32,074 nt of DNA from Myxococcales bacterium (GCA_007120035.1 SKON01000270.1:1-32074); one strand, 5' to 3'; numbered from the stretch's first letter, positions 15,845 through 24,388 are shown. The notes: generated by a model from the letters alone, not told the origin. A program made the numbers and translations.

Positions 15845-16486
15845 ATGAACGCGCGCGTATCCTTCCGGAACATGGATTCGTCGTCGTCGCTGCGGAGCTA
15901 CGCCACGGACAAGCTGGAGCGAATTTGCGACAAGTATGTCCAGGGCAATGTCGATGCGTCGGTGGTGATGACCGTGGAGAAGTTCTGGCACATCGCGGAC
16001 TTCACGCTGCAGATCAAGAATTTGACGGTGAAGGGGAAGGAGCGAACCGAGGATATGTACAGCTCGATCGACATCGCGCTGGATAAGATCGAGAAGCAGT
16101 TGCGGCGGCATAAGGATCGGCTCCGGGATCACCAGCCGACCAACGGGGAGGCTCGGCGGTTCAAGATGGGAGTGCTGACGCCGCTGGCGCCGGAGGTGCC
16201 CGCCGAGGAAGAGCTCAGCGATTTCGAAGAGGACTTCGAGCTCTATCCTGCGCCGGCGGAGCTGTCGGAGGCCGAAGAGCAGGAGACGGTGACGACCTCC
16301 GATGGAGAGGTGAAGTTGCTGCGGCATCAGGAGTATCAGGCCAAGCCGATGGCGTTGAACGAGGCGGTGCTGCAGTTGGAGCTCTTGGAAGACCGTCAGT
16401 TCTTCGTGTTCACGAACGCGGCGACGGAGTCCTTAAACATCGTCTATAAGCGGGATGACGAGCAGATCGGGTTGATCGAACTCTGA
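15845..16486 (+). CDS. hpf: Long-form ribosome hibernation promoting factor
   Basis: 213 residues from the ATG at 15845; the alternative ATG at 15830 overlaps the Shine-Dalgarno AAGGAG (15833-15838) that serves the downstream one. Residues 1-105 are an S30AE/sigma-54 modulation domain (VSFRNMDSSSSLRSYATDKL, DIALDKIEKQLRRHKDRL) that binds the 30S decoding region. An acidic linker (about 118-150) joins the C-terminal dimerisation domain, with RHQEYQAKPMALNEAVLQLE, FVFTNAATESLNIVYKR and IGLIEL. Long HPF proteins make 100S ribosome dimers alone in stationary phase or starvation. The rpoN-hpf order is conserved in many proteobacteria. The kinase gene follows after 12 bp. Confidence 0.95.
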   Translation: MNARVSFRNMDSSSSLRSYATDKLERICDKYVQGNVDASVVMTVEKFWHIADFTLQIKNLTVKGKERTEDMYSSIDIALDKIEKQLRRHKDRLRDHQPTNGEARRFKMGVLTPLAPEVPAEEELSDFEEDFELYPAPAELSEAEEQETVTTSDGEVKLLRHQEYQAKPMALNEAVLQLELLEDRQFFVFTNAATESLNIVYKRDDEQIGLIEL

Positions 16487-16498
16487 GGCCAAACGGCT

Positions 16499-17653
16499 GT
16501 GCCTGCTCTGCCAGAACTACCGCGTCCGGGGGAGGTCATCGACGGTCGGTATCGGATCCTCGAGCCCTTGGGGAAAGGAGCCCGAGGGGTGGTGTTTTTG
16601 GCGGAGCAGGTGCAGGTGGGGCGGCAGGTTGCGGTGAAGTTTCTGCACCCTCATGTGGCCAAAGATCATAAGTATGTGCAGCGGTTTCGGCGGGAGATCG
16701 AGATCGCGACGCTCTTTGACCATCCGTCGATCGTGCGGGTCTATGATGTGGGGGAGTCGCCGTCGGGGCTGCCCTTTATCGTGATGGAGCTCTTGAAGGG
16801 CCAGGATCTCTCGGTGGTGATGAAGGAGACCCCGGGTTCGTACTCGGCTGAGAGGGTGATGGAGCTGGGGGAGCAGATCCTGGACGGATTGGCGGAAGCC
16901 CACAGCCATGGGGTGGTGCATCGGGATATCAAGCCAGCGAACCTCTTTCTGGTGGAGGGGTCTCGTGGGGAGTCGTTGCGGATCCTGGATTTCGGGGTGG
17001 CGCGGTTGATGGACCCGGATCTGACGCGGCTGACGGCGGCGGGGACCTACACGGGGACGCCGGCGTATATGCCGCCGGAGGCGTTTCTCTTCCCGGACAG
17101 CTCGGGGCGCAAGACGGCCGATGTGTACGCCGTGGGGCTGGTGCTCCTGGAGCTGTTGATCGGGCGGTCGATGATGCGGAAGGCGAGCCTGGATCAGCTG
17201 GTGATCTTTCATCTGTCGTCGCCGCTGCCGATGCCGCGGCGGGTGTACGAGAGTCCCCTCGGGGAGGTGATTCGGCGAGCGACGTTGAAGCATCCGGGGG
17301 ATCGGTATCAGAGCGGGGAAGAGATGCTGGGGGCTCTGCGGGAGGCCCGTCGAAAGATGGAGAACTTTCGGTTGGAGGCGGAGGAGATCCCTCCGGTGCC
17401 GAAGCTGGTGGCGACGGAGTTTTTTATGAAGTTGGGGGAGGTGGAGGGGGAGGAGGAGAAGCTCGGGTTGCTGCGGAGGCAGGAGCAGCATCGGGTGTTT
17501 CCGGAGGTGGAGGCCCCGGCCGCCCCACCCCCCGCAGAGGTTGGGGAGGCCCGTCGGCAGGGGGGGATGTATCTGCTGGCCGGTGGGGTGGTGGTGGTGG
17601 GGTTCGTGGTGTTCGTAGTGGTGGTGGTGGGGGTGTTGTGGTGGTGGTTGTAG
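16499..17653 (+). CDS. Membrane-anchored Ser/Thr protein kinase
   Basis: 384 residues, GTG start 12 bp after hpf. The Hanks-type kinase domain (about 18-290) is complete: glycine loop GKGARGVV (25-32), catalytic Lys47 in VAVKF, HRDIKPANL with Asp143, DFG with Asp164, and the activation segment GTYTGTPAYMPPE (APE changed to PPE). After a proline-rich linker (about 335-350) comes a single C-terminal transmembrane helix at 357-384, rich in Val and ending WWWL, with no extracellular domain, so it is anchored facing the cytosol and senses nothing outside by itself. The Val-rich helix is encoded by GTG repeats. Placement after rpoN-hpf suggests a starvation or nitrogen-stress role; this is inference. 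Confidence 0.93.
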   Translation: MPALPELPRPGEVIDGRYRILEPLGKGARGVVFLAEQVQVGRQVAVKFLHPHVAKDHKYVQRFRREIEIATLFDHPSIVRVYDVGESPSGLPFIVMELLKGQDLSVVMKETPGSYSAERVMELGEQILDGLAEAHSHGVVHRDIKPANLFLVEGSRGESLRILDFGVARLMDPDLTRLTAAGTYTGTPAYMPPEAFLFPDSSGRKTADVYAVGLVLLELLIGRSMMRKASLDQLVIFHLSSPLPMPRRVYESPLGEVIRRATLKHPGDRYQSGEEMLGALREARRKMENFRLEAEEIPPVPKLVATEFFMKLGEVEGEEEKLGLLRRQEQHRVFPEVEAPAAPPPAEVGEARRQGGMYLLAGGVVVVGFVVFVVVVVGVLWWWL

Positions 17654-17656
17654 GGT

Positions 17657-17755
17657 GAAGGTGTGGGCGGTGCGGACGACCCCTCCGCCCTACGGGCACC
17701 TCCCCGCAGGCGGGGAGGGGGTCACGGGCTTCGGTGTTTCGGGTAGGGTTCGCGG
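17657..17755 (+). repeat. Family A repeat, single copy
   Basis: It begins within a few bases of the kinase stop codon. The head GGGCGGTGCGGACGACCCC, the GCCC-TAC-GGGC inverted repeat and the 18-nt hairpin at 17700-17717 are intact; the tail reads GGCTTCGGTGTTTCGG. The remaining gap, 17756-17808, is unique and contains no obvious terminator for the convergent peptidase gene. Confidence 0.9.
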
Positions 17756-17808
17756 TTCACCACTGCGCTCCAAGCTGTGCCCCCTGCAGTTTGGGGTGGG
17801 GTGCTCGG

Positions 17809-19701
17809 CTACCCGAAGATCACGTGGCGTTGGAGGAAGTCGAGGAGGGAGCGGTGGAAGTGTTTGATGGTGTCGGTGCGGCGCCAGCCGTGGCCTTCGT
17901 CTTCGTAGACATGGTGGAGGAGGTCGACGCCGCGGCGGCGGAGGGAGTCGGCGATGGCCTCGGCCTGGTCGGGGGGGACGACGCGGTCTTTGGCGCCGTG
18001 GTAGATGGCGAGCCGGTCCTGGATGGCTTCGGCGCGGAAGATGGGGGACCGGGCGCGGAAGGTCTCGGCGTCTTCGGGTAGAATGCCGATCAGGGTGTCG
18101 TTGTAGTGGGCCTCGAACTTGTGAGTGCCCATCTGGAGGGCGAAGAGGTCGGAGATGCCGTAGAGGCAGACGCCGGCTTTGAAGACCCCGGGGTGGGTGG
18201 TGAGGGTCTGAAGGACGGTGTAGCCGCCGGCGCTTCCGCCCATGATGACGAGTTGGTCCTTGGCGGCGAGTCCTTCGTCGACGAGGAATCGGGCGCCGCC
18301 GACGGCGTCCTCGACGTCGACGACGCCCCATTGGCCGAAGAGGGCCTCCATGTACTGGCGGCCGTAGCCGGTGCTGCCGCGGTAGTTGACGTCGAGGACG
18401 GCGAACCCGCGGCTGGCGAAGTACTGGTTGCGGGCTTCGAAGCGCTGGGTTCGCTGGGAGGTGGGCCCGCCGTGGATCATGACCAGCGCCGGGGGGCGAC
18501 CTGTGCCTCGCTGGGTGGCGTTGGTGGGGGGGTAGTAGAGGCCGTGGACGGTCTCGATGGGGCCGGCGGTGCCGGTGCTCCAGCTCACGGGTTTTACGAC
18601 AGCGAGATCGTCGGGGCCGAGGCGTTCGCTGCTGCTGAAGCGCTCGATGTGGGTCTTGCCTGCGGTGGCGGAGACCACACGGGGTGGGCAGAGGGAGGAC
18701 TCGGCGAGGCAGGCGACGTGGCCCGATGGGGCGAGGGAGAGCTGGGAGAGGTGGGTGTAGTCGTTGAAGAGTCCCGTGGGTTCGTGGGCTCCGTTCAGGG
18801 GGAGGCGATCGATCCGGGAGGCACCGAGGTCGCTGGAGATGGCGAGGACCGAGTCGCCGGAGGGCTCCCACGCGTAGTAGCGCAGCCCCTGGATCCAGGC
18901 GGGGCCGCCGACGTCTCGGAGGGGGTCGGAGAGGGCGGTGGTTTGGCCGGTGCTGAGATCCTCGACGATCACCTGCCACCGTCCGGACTGGTCGGAGAGG
19001 TGCGCGAGATGAGTCCCGGTGGGGGAGAAGAGGGGCTGCTGGCGAGCGATGTCGCGGGGGTCATCGGCGCCGTAGAGGATCTGGGTGTCGCCGACGCTGG
19101 GGGTACCGTCGTCGAGTGAGAGGTGGGCTGCTTCGACGCGGGTGGCCATCCAGGGCATGGCGGGGTGGTCCCAGGCGACCCAGAGGAGCCGGCGATCGTC
19201 GGGCTGGAAGGTGGGCTGCATGTAGAAGTCGGCGCCCTGGGCGGCGATGGTGGGCCAGTGGGTGCCGCCGATGTCGACGAGGCCGATGCGATCGACGTCT
19301 TGGTGGGAGTGGACGAAGGCGACCCACTCTCCGTCGTGGGAGATCGCGGGGGAGGCGACGGCCCCCCAGGGCGGGGTGATCGGGCGGGGAAGGCCGGTGT
19401 CGAGGTGGGCCGCGTAGAGACGGCCGTCGTCAGCAGCGAAGACGACGGAGTCGCCGCGGAGCGCGAACTCGCCGCCGCCGTAACCGCAGCCGCCGCGGAT
19501 GTTGATGCTGTCGTTGAGGCGGCGGGGGGCCTGGCCGGGGCGGCGGACCATGAGGCTCGTGAACCCGTCGTGGCGCTCGGCCCAGACGAGGGTTTCGCCG
19601 TCGTCGGCCCACTGGACGTCGATGAGGTTCAGGGAACCAGCGAGCATCTCCTCGCTGATAGGGCTGGACCAGGTGCCGTAGGGTTTGGGTGTTTTTTCCA
19701 T
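17809..19701 (-). CDS. S9-family prolyl oligopeptidase-like peptidase
   Basis: 630 residues, typical for the acylaminoacyl-peptidase/DPP group. The N-terminal two thirds (to about 370) form a beta-propeller of WD-like blades that gates substrate access (for example SPAISHDGEWVAFVHS, QPTFQPDDRRLLWVAWD). The C-terminal alpha/beta-hydrolase has the oxyanion segment VMIHGGP, YRGSTGYG, nucleophile Ser490 in GGSAGG, Asp572 in GAKDRVVPPD and His604 in DEGHGW, so the catalytic triad is complete. No signal peptide is seen, so it should act on peptides in the cytosol. The start ATG at 19701 lacks a clear ribosome site but lies 44-50 bp after a good promoter. Confidence 0.94.
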   Translation of the reverse strand: MEKTPKPYGTWSSPISEEMLAGSLNLIDVQWADDGETLVWAERHDGFTSLMVRRPGQAPRRLNDSINIRGGCGYGGGEFALRGDSVVFAADDGRLYAAHLDTGLPRPITPPWGAVASPAISHDGEWVAFVHSHQDVDRIGLVDIGGTHWPTIAAQGADFYMQPTFQPDDRRLLWVAWDHPAMPWMATRVEAAHLSLDDGTPSVGDTQILYGADDPRDIARQQPLFSPTGTHLAHLSDQSGRWQVIVEDLSTGQTTALSDPLRDVGGPAWIQGLRYYAWEPSGDSVLAISSDLGASRIDRLPLNGAHEPTGLFNDYTHLSQLSLAPSGHVACLAESSLCPPRVVSATAGKTHIERFSSSERLGPDDLAVVKPVSWSTGTAGPIETVHGLYYPPTNATQRGTGRPPALVMIHGGPTSQRTQRFEARNQYFASRGFAVLDVNYRGSTGYGRQYMEALFGQWGVVDVEDAVGGARFLVDEGLAAKDQLVIMGGSAGGYTVLQTLTTHPGVFKAGVCLYGISDLFALQMGTHKFEAHYNDTLIGILPEDAETFRARSPIFRAEAIQDRLAIYHGAKDRVVPPDQAEAIADSLRRRGVDLLHHVYEDEGHGWRRTDTIKHFHRSLLDFLQRHVIFG

Positions 19702-19751
19702 GGTGGGGTGGTCTCGTGGGGGCTGGTAGGGGCAGGGTGTTGGTGGGGGGC

Positions 19752-19780
19752 ATTATTCATGAAGGGGGGTGGGGAGCCAA
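19752..19780 (-). promoter_or_regulatory. Candidate sigma-70 promoter of the S9 peptidase
   Basis: On the minus strand, TTGGCT (19780-19775) and AATAAT (19757-19752, five of six consensus bases) are separated by exactly 17 bp, about 50 bp before the start codon. Confidence 0.5.
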
Positions 19781-19789
19781 GGGGGCTTC

Positions 19790-19895
19790 GTGGGTGGACG
19801 TATGGGCGGCGCGAACGACCCCTCCGCCCTGCGGGCACCTCCCCGCGGGGGCGGGGAGGGGGTCACGAGCTTCGCTGTTTCGTTTCGGGTTGTCG
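19790..19895 (+). repeat. Family A repeat, single copy
   Basis: This lies in the 331-bp divergent gap 19702-20032. It has the shared head at 19804-19822 (GGGCGGCGCGAACGACCCC) and a hairpin at 19839-19858 whose arms are unchanged but whose loop is GGGG instead of AG. Unlike the other copies it is between divergent genes. The remaining gap holds promoters on each side. Confidence 0.88.
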
Positions 19896-19968
19896 ATGGT
19901 AGTGTGGGCGGTTGTAGGGGCGTTTAGCTGGCGCCGGGCTTTTGCGTGGCTAGAGTGAGAGGGGTCCA

Positions 19969-19997
19969 TTGGTGATGTGTGAACGAGCGAATATGCT
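19969..19997 (+). promoter_or_regulatory. Candidate promoter of selO
   Basis: TTGGTG at 19969-19974 and TATGCT at 19992-19997 are 17 bp apart, 35 bp before the start codon. Confidence 0.4.
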
Positions 19998-20032
19998 GGC
20001 GAGCCGAAGTAGGGAGTAGAAGGAGGTCGCGC

Positions 20033-21730
20033 ATGGCAAGAGAAGAAGAGAAGCACCAGCGTTCCGGAATGGAAGCGTTGCTGAAGAAGGTCGACTTCTC
20101 ATACATGGAGCGGCTCAACGCCGACCCCGAGGCGAGGCTGGATGGTCGCGATCATCGACCTCGTCAGGTCCGGTCGGGGCACTATGTCCCGGTGGCACCC
20201 ACACCGCTCGCTTCGCCTGAGTACGTCAGCCACAGCCATGGTCTCTTTCGGGAGCTCGGGCTCAGCGACGAGTTGGCGCAGGATGAAGGGTTCCGAAGGA
20301 TCTTCTCGGGGGATCTCTCCGAGGCGCCTGACCCCTTCAAGCCGGTGGGTTGGGCGACGGGGTATGCGCTGTCCATCTATGGGACCGAGTACACGCAGCA
20401 GTGCCCGTTCCAGACGGGGAACGGCTACGGCGATGGTCGGGCGATGTCGATCGCCGAGGTCGTCGCCGATGGAAAGAGATGGGAGCTGCAGCTGAAGGGT
20501 GGAGGACCTACGCCGTACTGCCGGGGAGGCGATGGCCGAGCGGTGTTGCGGTCCAGCGTTCGGGAGTTTTTGGCGCAGGAGTTTATGCACGCCCTCGGCG
20601 TGCCGACCTCCCGGTCACTGTCGCTTTATGCGTCGAAGACGGAAACCGTGATGCGTCCGTGGTACTCGGTGGGGTCGCGGTCCTACAATCCAGACGTGAT
20701 GAAGGCGCACCGGGTGGCCATCTCGACCCGGGTAGCTCCGTCGTTTCTGCGTGTGGGACAGGTGGAGTTATTCGGCCGACGAGCGCGGTCTGAGGCCCAT
20801 GGGCGCGCACGGGAGGAGCTGCGGATGATCGTGGCCCACGGGATTGAGCGGGAGTATCCCGACGAGATCGATCGAGAGCGGCCATTCGGGGAGCAGGTGG
20901 TGGCGTTGGCCCGTCGGTTTCGAGCCCGTCTGACAACGCTGGTCGCGGAATGGCTCCGGGTTGGCTACTGCCAGGGGAACTTCAACAGCGACAACTGCGC
21001 GTTGGGTGGATTTACGCTGGACTATGGACCCTTCGGGTTCTGTGAAACATTTGATCCCTGGTTTCAGCCCTGGACCGGAGGTGGACAGCACTTTTCGTTG
21101 TTCAACCAACCGGCCGCTGCGGAAGCCAACTTCCAGATGTTGTGCCGCTCCCTGAAGGTAGTGCTCGATGATCCAACGCTGGAGCCTGAGCTCGAGGACG
21201 TCGAAAAGGGATTCGCTGCCCAGATGAAGCGTAAATTGGAGAGGATGTGGGCGGGCAAGCTGGGTCTGGATCGGTTCGACGGGGAACTCTGCTCGGAGCT
21301 CTTTGGGCTGATGCAGGAGTCGCAGGCGGACTACACCCTCTTTTTTCGAGCGTTGTGTGACTTCCCCGACGAGGCGGAGGCCTTGGAGACGACGTTCCAG
21401 GTCGATCTATCGGAGGAGATCCAGGGGCGATGGCAGTCGTGGCTGGATCGGTGGCATGAGCACCTCCGGGATGATGGTGTGCGGGACCTCGACCGGGTTT
21501 CGGCGGAAATGAAGGGGATGAACCCGCGCTATGCGTGGCGGGAGTGGTTGGTCGCACCTGCCTACGAGAGGGCAGAGCGGGGTGACTACACAGGGGTCAG
21601 GGAATTGCAGGCGTTGTTCAGCGATCCCTATGTGGACCAGGAAAGTGACCTCGCCGCGAAGGCCGATCGGAAGCGACCGGAGCGCTTCGAGGGGCTCGGT
21701 GGGGTGTCGCACTTCAGCTGCTCGTCGTAG
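20033..21730 (+). CDS. selO: SelO/YdiU-family protein adenylyltransferase, divergent subfamily
   Basis: 565 residues from the ATG at 20033, which has AGGAGG six bases upstream; an in-frame ATG at 19979 lacks this and is rejected. SelO is a pseudokinase-fold enzyme that transfers AMP from ATP to Ser, Thr or Tyr hydroxyls. Visible blocks: YVPVAPTPLASPEYV, GDGRAMS (Asp134), LKGGGPTPYCRGGDGRAVLR in part, REFLAQEFMHALGVPTSRSL, NSDN (Asp320) and LDYGPFGF (Asp330). The 10-residue spacing of Asp320 and Asp330 matches the catalytic base and Mg-binding Asp of studied SelO proteins. The usual GHQFG stretch is replaced by YTQQCPFQTGNGYGDGRA and HGVMNTDN by QGNFNSDN. The end is SCSS, with no in-frame UGA for selenocysteine. 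Targets unknown. Confidence 0.93.
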   Translation: MAREEEKHQRSGMEALLKKVDFSYMERLNADPEARLDGRDHRPRQVRSGHYVPVAPTPLASPEYVSHSHGLFRELGLSDELAQDEGFRRIFSGDLSEAPDPFKPVGWATGYALSIYGTEYTQQCPFQTGNGYGDGRAMSIAEVVADGKRWELQLKGGGPTPYCRGGDGRAVLRSSVREFLAQEFMHALGVPTSRSLSLYASKTETVMRPWYSVGSRSYNPDVMKAHRVAISTRVAPSFLRVGQVELFGRRARSEAHGRAREELRMIVAHGIEREYPDEIDRERPFGEQVVALARRFRARLTTLVAEWLRVGYCQGNFNSDNCALGGFTLDYGPFGFCETFDPWFQPWTGGGQHFSLFNQPAAAEANFQMLCRSLKVVLDDPTLEPELEDVEKGFAAQMKRKLERMWAGKLGLDRFDGELCSELFGLMQESQADYTLFFRALCDFPDEAEALETTFQVDLSEEIQGRWQSWLDRWHEHLRDDGVRDLDRVSAEMKGMNPRYAWREWLVAPAYERAERGDYTGVRELQALFSDPYVDQESDLAAKADRKRPERFEGLGGVSHFSCSS

Positions 21731-21747
21731 AGCGAAGGGGTGGCCCG

Positions 21748-22752
21748 TTATCCGTCGAGGGTGACGCGGTGGAGGGTGCCGGTGCCGGTCTCGAAGGCGG
21801 TGGCGTTCAGGAGGGTGGTGTCGGCGATGTTGGCGAGGGCTTCGGTGGTGAAGAACCCCTGGTGGCCGGTGATGAGGACGTTGGGGAAGGTGAGGAGGCG
21901 AGCGAAGACGTCGTCCTGGATGACCTTGTCGGAGAGGTCTTCGAAGAAGAGGTCGGCCTCCTCCTCGTAGACGTCGAGACCGAGGGCGCCGATCTTCTCG
22001 GACTTCAGGCCGTCGATGACGGCGCGGGTGTCGATCATGGCACCGCGGCTGGTGTTGATGATCATGACACCTTTTTGCATGCGGGCGATGGCGTTGGCGT
22101 CGATCAGGTGGTGGGTGTCGGGGGTGAGGGGGCAGTGGAGGCTGATGATGCGGGAGCGGGCGAAGAGCTCGTCGAGGTCGACGTACTCCATGCCGAGGGC
22201 TGTGCATTCGTCGTTGGGGTAGGGGTCGTAGCCGAGGATATGGCAGCCGAGGCCGGCCATCTGACGGGCGAAGACGAGGCCGATCTGGCCGGTGCCGATG
22301 ATGCCTACGGTCTTGCCGTGGAGGTCGAAGCCGAGGAGGCCCTCGAGGGCGAAGTTGCCCTCGCGGACCCGGTTGTAGGCCCGGTGGATGTGGCGGTTCA
22401 GGCTCAGGATCAGGGCCAGGGTGTGCTCGGCGACGGCGTGTGGTGAGTAGGCCGGGACCCGGGCGACCGTGAGGCCGAGCTCGTGGGCGGCCGTGAGGTC
22501 GACGTGGTTGAAGCCGGCGGAGCGGAGCACGAGGAGTTCAACGTCGAGGGCGGCGAGGATCTCCAGGGTGGGGCGGCTGAGATCGTCGTTGACGAAGGCG
22601 CAGACGGCGGCGGCGTCTTGGGCCAGGGGCGCCGTGTCGGGGGTGAGGCGAGCCTCGAGGTAGCGGATCTGGTGGTCCAGAGAGTGTGTGTCGTTGGCCC
22701 GGTCGAAGGACCGGCGGTCGTAGTCTTTGGTGCTGAACATGGCGATCTTCAT
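21748..22752 (-). CDS. ldhA: D-lactate dehydrogenase (2-hydroxyacid dehydrogenase)
   Basis: 334 residues, close to fermentative LdhA. The Rossmann motif is GIIGTGQIG near residues 152-160 with an acidic NAD-selecting residue after it (YDPYPND). The catalytic trio of the family is present: Arg in [10 protein letters not shown], Glu in DVYEEE and His in [30 protein letters not shown] and [14 protein letters not shown] are LdhA-like, not phosphoglycerate-dehydrogenase-like. It reversibly converts pyruvate and NADH to D-lactate in the cytosol. GGGAG lies five bases before the ATG at 22752, and the lactate permease gene ends 30 bp upstream on the same strand, so the two are an operon. Convergent with selO (17-bp gap). 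Confidence 0.93.
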   Translation of the reverse strand: MKIAMFSTKDYDRRSFDRANDTHSLDHQIRYLEARLTPDTAPLAQDAAAVCAFVNDDLSRPTLEILAALDVELLVLRSAGFNHVDLTAAHELGLTVARVPAYSPHAVAEHTLALILSLNRHIHRAYNRVREGNFALEGLLGFDLHGKTVGIIGTGQIGLVFARQMAGLGCHILGYDPYPNDECTALGMEYVDLDELFARSRIISLHCPLTPDTHHLIDANAIARMQKGVMIINTSRGAMIDTRAVIDGLKSEKIGALGLDVYEEEADLFFEDLSDKVIQDDVFARLLTFPNVLITGHQGFFTTEALANIADTTLLNATAFETGTGTLHRVTLDG

Positions 22753-22782
22753 GGGGCTCCCGGAGCAGAAGGAGAGAAGGGA

Positions 22783-24336
22783 TCAGAAGGTAAGGGCGAT
22801 GAAGACCCAGGCCAAGAGGCCGCCGAGGATCACGTAGATCGCGCAGGCCCCGAGGGTCCGTCGAAGGACCTCGCCCTCACGGCCGGCGATGCCGACGGTG
22901 GCGCAGCCGGCGATGACGTTGTGGGGGCAGATGATGTTGCCCACGGCGGCGCCGAACCCCTGGGCGGCGACGAGGCGGAGCTCGTCGAGGCCGAGGCGGT
23001 CGGCGGTGGCGACCTGGAAGTCAGTGAACAAGATGTTGGAGGCCGTGGCGGAGCCGGTGACGAAGGTGCCGAGGACGCCGACGACGGGGGCGACGGCGGG
23101 CCAGAAGCCGCCGGCTGTGCGGGCGGCGGCCTCGGCCAGGGCGTCGATCATGGCGGTGTGGACCATCAACCGAGAGATGGCGAGCATGGCGATGAGGGCG
23201 ATGGTGACGGGGCCGAGCATCTTCAGAGCTTCTTTGAGAGCGTCTTTGATGACCGCCCGGGAGGCGCCCTGGATCCGGGCCCCGAAAAGGGCGCCGAGGA
23301 CCAGGATCGTGCCGGGGTGGTAGAACGGTTGGAACCGGCCCTGGAAGGTGTCGTGGAGCTCCCACTCGAAGAGGATCGACTGGAAGAGGGTCTGGATGGG
23401 GCCGATCAGGCGAGTGAGGAGGATCAGGCCGATGACGATCAGGTAGGGGGCGGCGGCTCGGAGGAGGGGCATCTGCTCGGAGGCGTCGGCGTCGTCCACG
23501 GCCTTGGTCAGATCCTTGCCGCGGCGGAAGTTCAGGGCGGCGATGAAGAGGGCGCCGCCGACGAGGGCGCCGCCCATGGTGGGGAGCTCGGGGCCGATCC
23601 ATCGGGAGATGGCGGCCATGGGGAGGAGGAAGGCGGCGGCGGCCAGGACGAAGTAGCCGGCGATGGGGACGAGGTCGCGGTCGTCTTCCCGGGCCTGGCG
23701 GGTGACGAGGAGCAACACTACGGCGAGCATCACAGCGCCGAGGATCAGGTGAAACTCGCCGGTGGCCCGGGCGATCTGGGGGCCCGTGAAGTCCGTGGCG
23801 GCGATCTGGGGCATGATCGGGGTGCCGACGGCGCCGAAGGAGACCCCTACGGAGTGGCCGATGAGGACGATGGTGACGGCCTGGACGGGGCGGAAGCCGA
23901 AGCCCACCAGGAAGGGCGCAGCCAGGGCGATGGGGGTGCCGAAGCCGGCGGCGCCTTCGATGAAGAGGGCAAAGAACCATGCGATGAGGATGGCGACGAT
24001 CCGGGGATCGTCGGAGAGGCTGCCGACGCCGGCCCGGAGGGACTCGATGGCTCCCGTGCGGAGCTGGAGCTGGTGGACGCAGAGGGCCCCGAAGATGATC
24101 CAGAGGATCGTGGCCGCCGTGAAGGTGGCCTCGACGAAGGAGCCGATCAGGCCGGCAACGCGGGGGGTGGCGTGGGCCGCGAGGGCCGGGAAGTCGAAGA
24201 GGGTCAGGGAGAGGACGACGGTCAGCAGGAGGCCGAGGACCCCGGCGAAGGCGGCGGTGCGGCGAAAGACCACCATGGCGATGAGGATCAGCGCCACGGG
24301 GGAGAGGGAGATCAGGGCTGTGAGCCACCAGCTCAT
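22783..24336 (-). CDS. lctP: LctP-family lactate permease
   Basis: 517 residues from the ATG at 24336 (MSWWLTALISLSPV); the frame stays open far upstream only because it lies opposite another gene. About 12-14 hydrophobic segments cover the length. Family blocks: FIEGAAGFGTPIALAAPFLVG (split over about 125-145), GHSVGVSFGAVGTPI, GSATASNILF and AAQGFGAAVGNIICPHNVIAG in part. Such permeases import lactate or glycolate with protons through the inner membrane. First gene of an operon with ldhA. A GAGGAA about 10 bases upstream is a tolerable ribosome site. It is divergent from the aldehyde dehydrogenase, and the 117-bp gap has an inverted repeat. Lactate versus glycolate cannot be decided. Confidence 0.95.
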   Translation of the reverse strand: MSWWLTALISLSPVALILIAMVVFRRTAAFAGVLGLLLTVVLSLTLFDFPALAAHATPRVAGLIGSFVEATFTAATILWIIFGALCVHQLQLRTGAIESLRAGVGSLSDDPRIVAILIAWFFALFIEGAAGFGTPIALAAPFLVGFGFRPVQAVTIVLIGHSVGVSFGAVGTPIMPQIAATDFTGPQIARATGEFHLILGAVMLAVVLLLVTRQAREDDRDLVPIAGYFVLAAAAFLLPMAAISRWIGPELPTMGGALVGGALFIAALNFRRGKDLTKAVDDADASEQMPLLRAAAPYLIVIGLILLTRLIGPIQTLFQSILFEWELHDTFQGRFQPFYHPGTILVLGALFGARIQGASRAVIKDALKEALKMLGPVTIALIAMLAISRLMVHTAMIDALAEAAARTAGGFWPAVAPVVGVLGTFVTGSATASNILFTDFQVATADRLGLDELRLVAAQGFGAAVGNIICPHNVIAGCATVGIAGREGEVLRRTLGACAIYVILGGLLAWVFIALTF

Positions 24337-24373
24337 GGTCGAAGGGTTCCTCGCTGGACACTGTCGATGACTG

Positions 24374-24388
24374 TGGCACTCTGGCGGC
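24374..24388 (+). promoter_or_regulatory. Sigma-54-like -24/-12 element (weak)
   Basis: TGGCAC matches the -24 consensus perfectly and GC lies at the right distance (GG-N10-GC), but the -12 half reads CGGC, not TTGC. It is 66 bp before the aldehyde dehydrogenase start. Confidence 0.22.

Noticed and set aside
21680-21730. Selenocysteine at the SelO C-terminus
   Set aside because: The end reads SCSS then a TAG stop; no in-frame UGA or evident SECIS-like stem.
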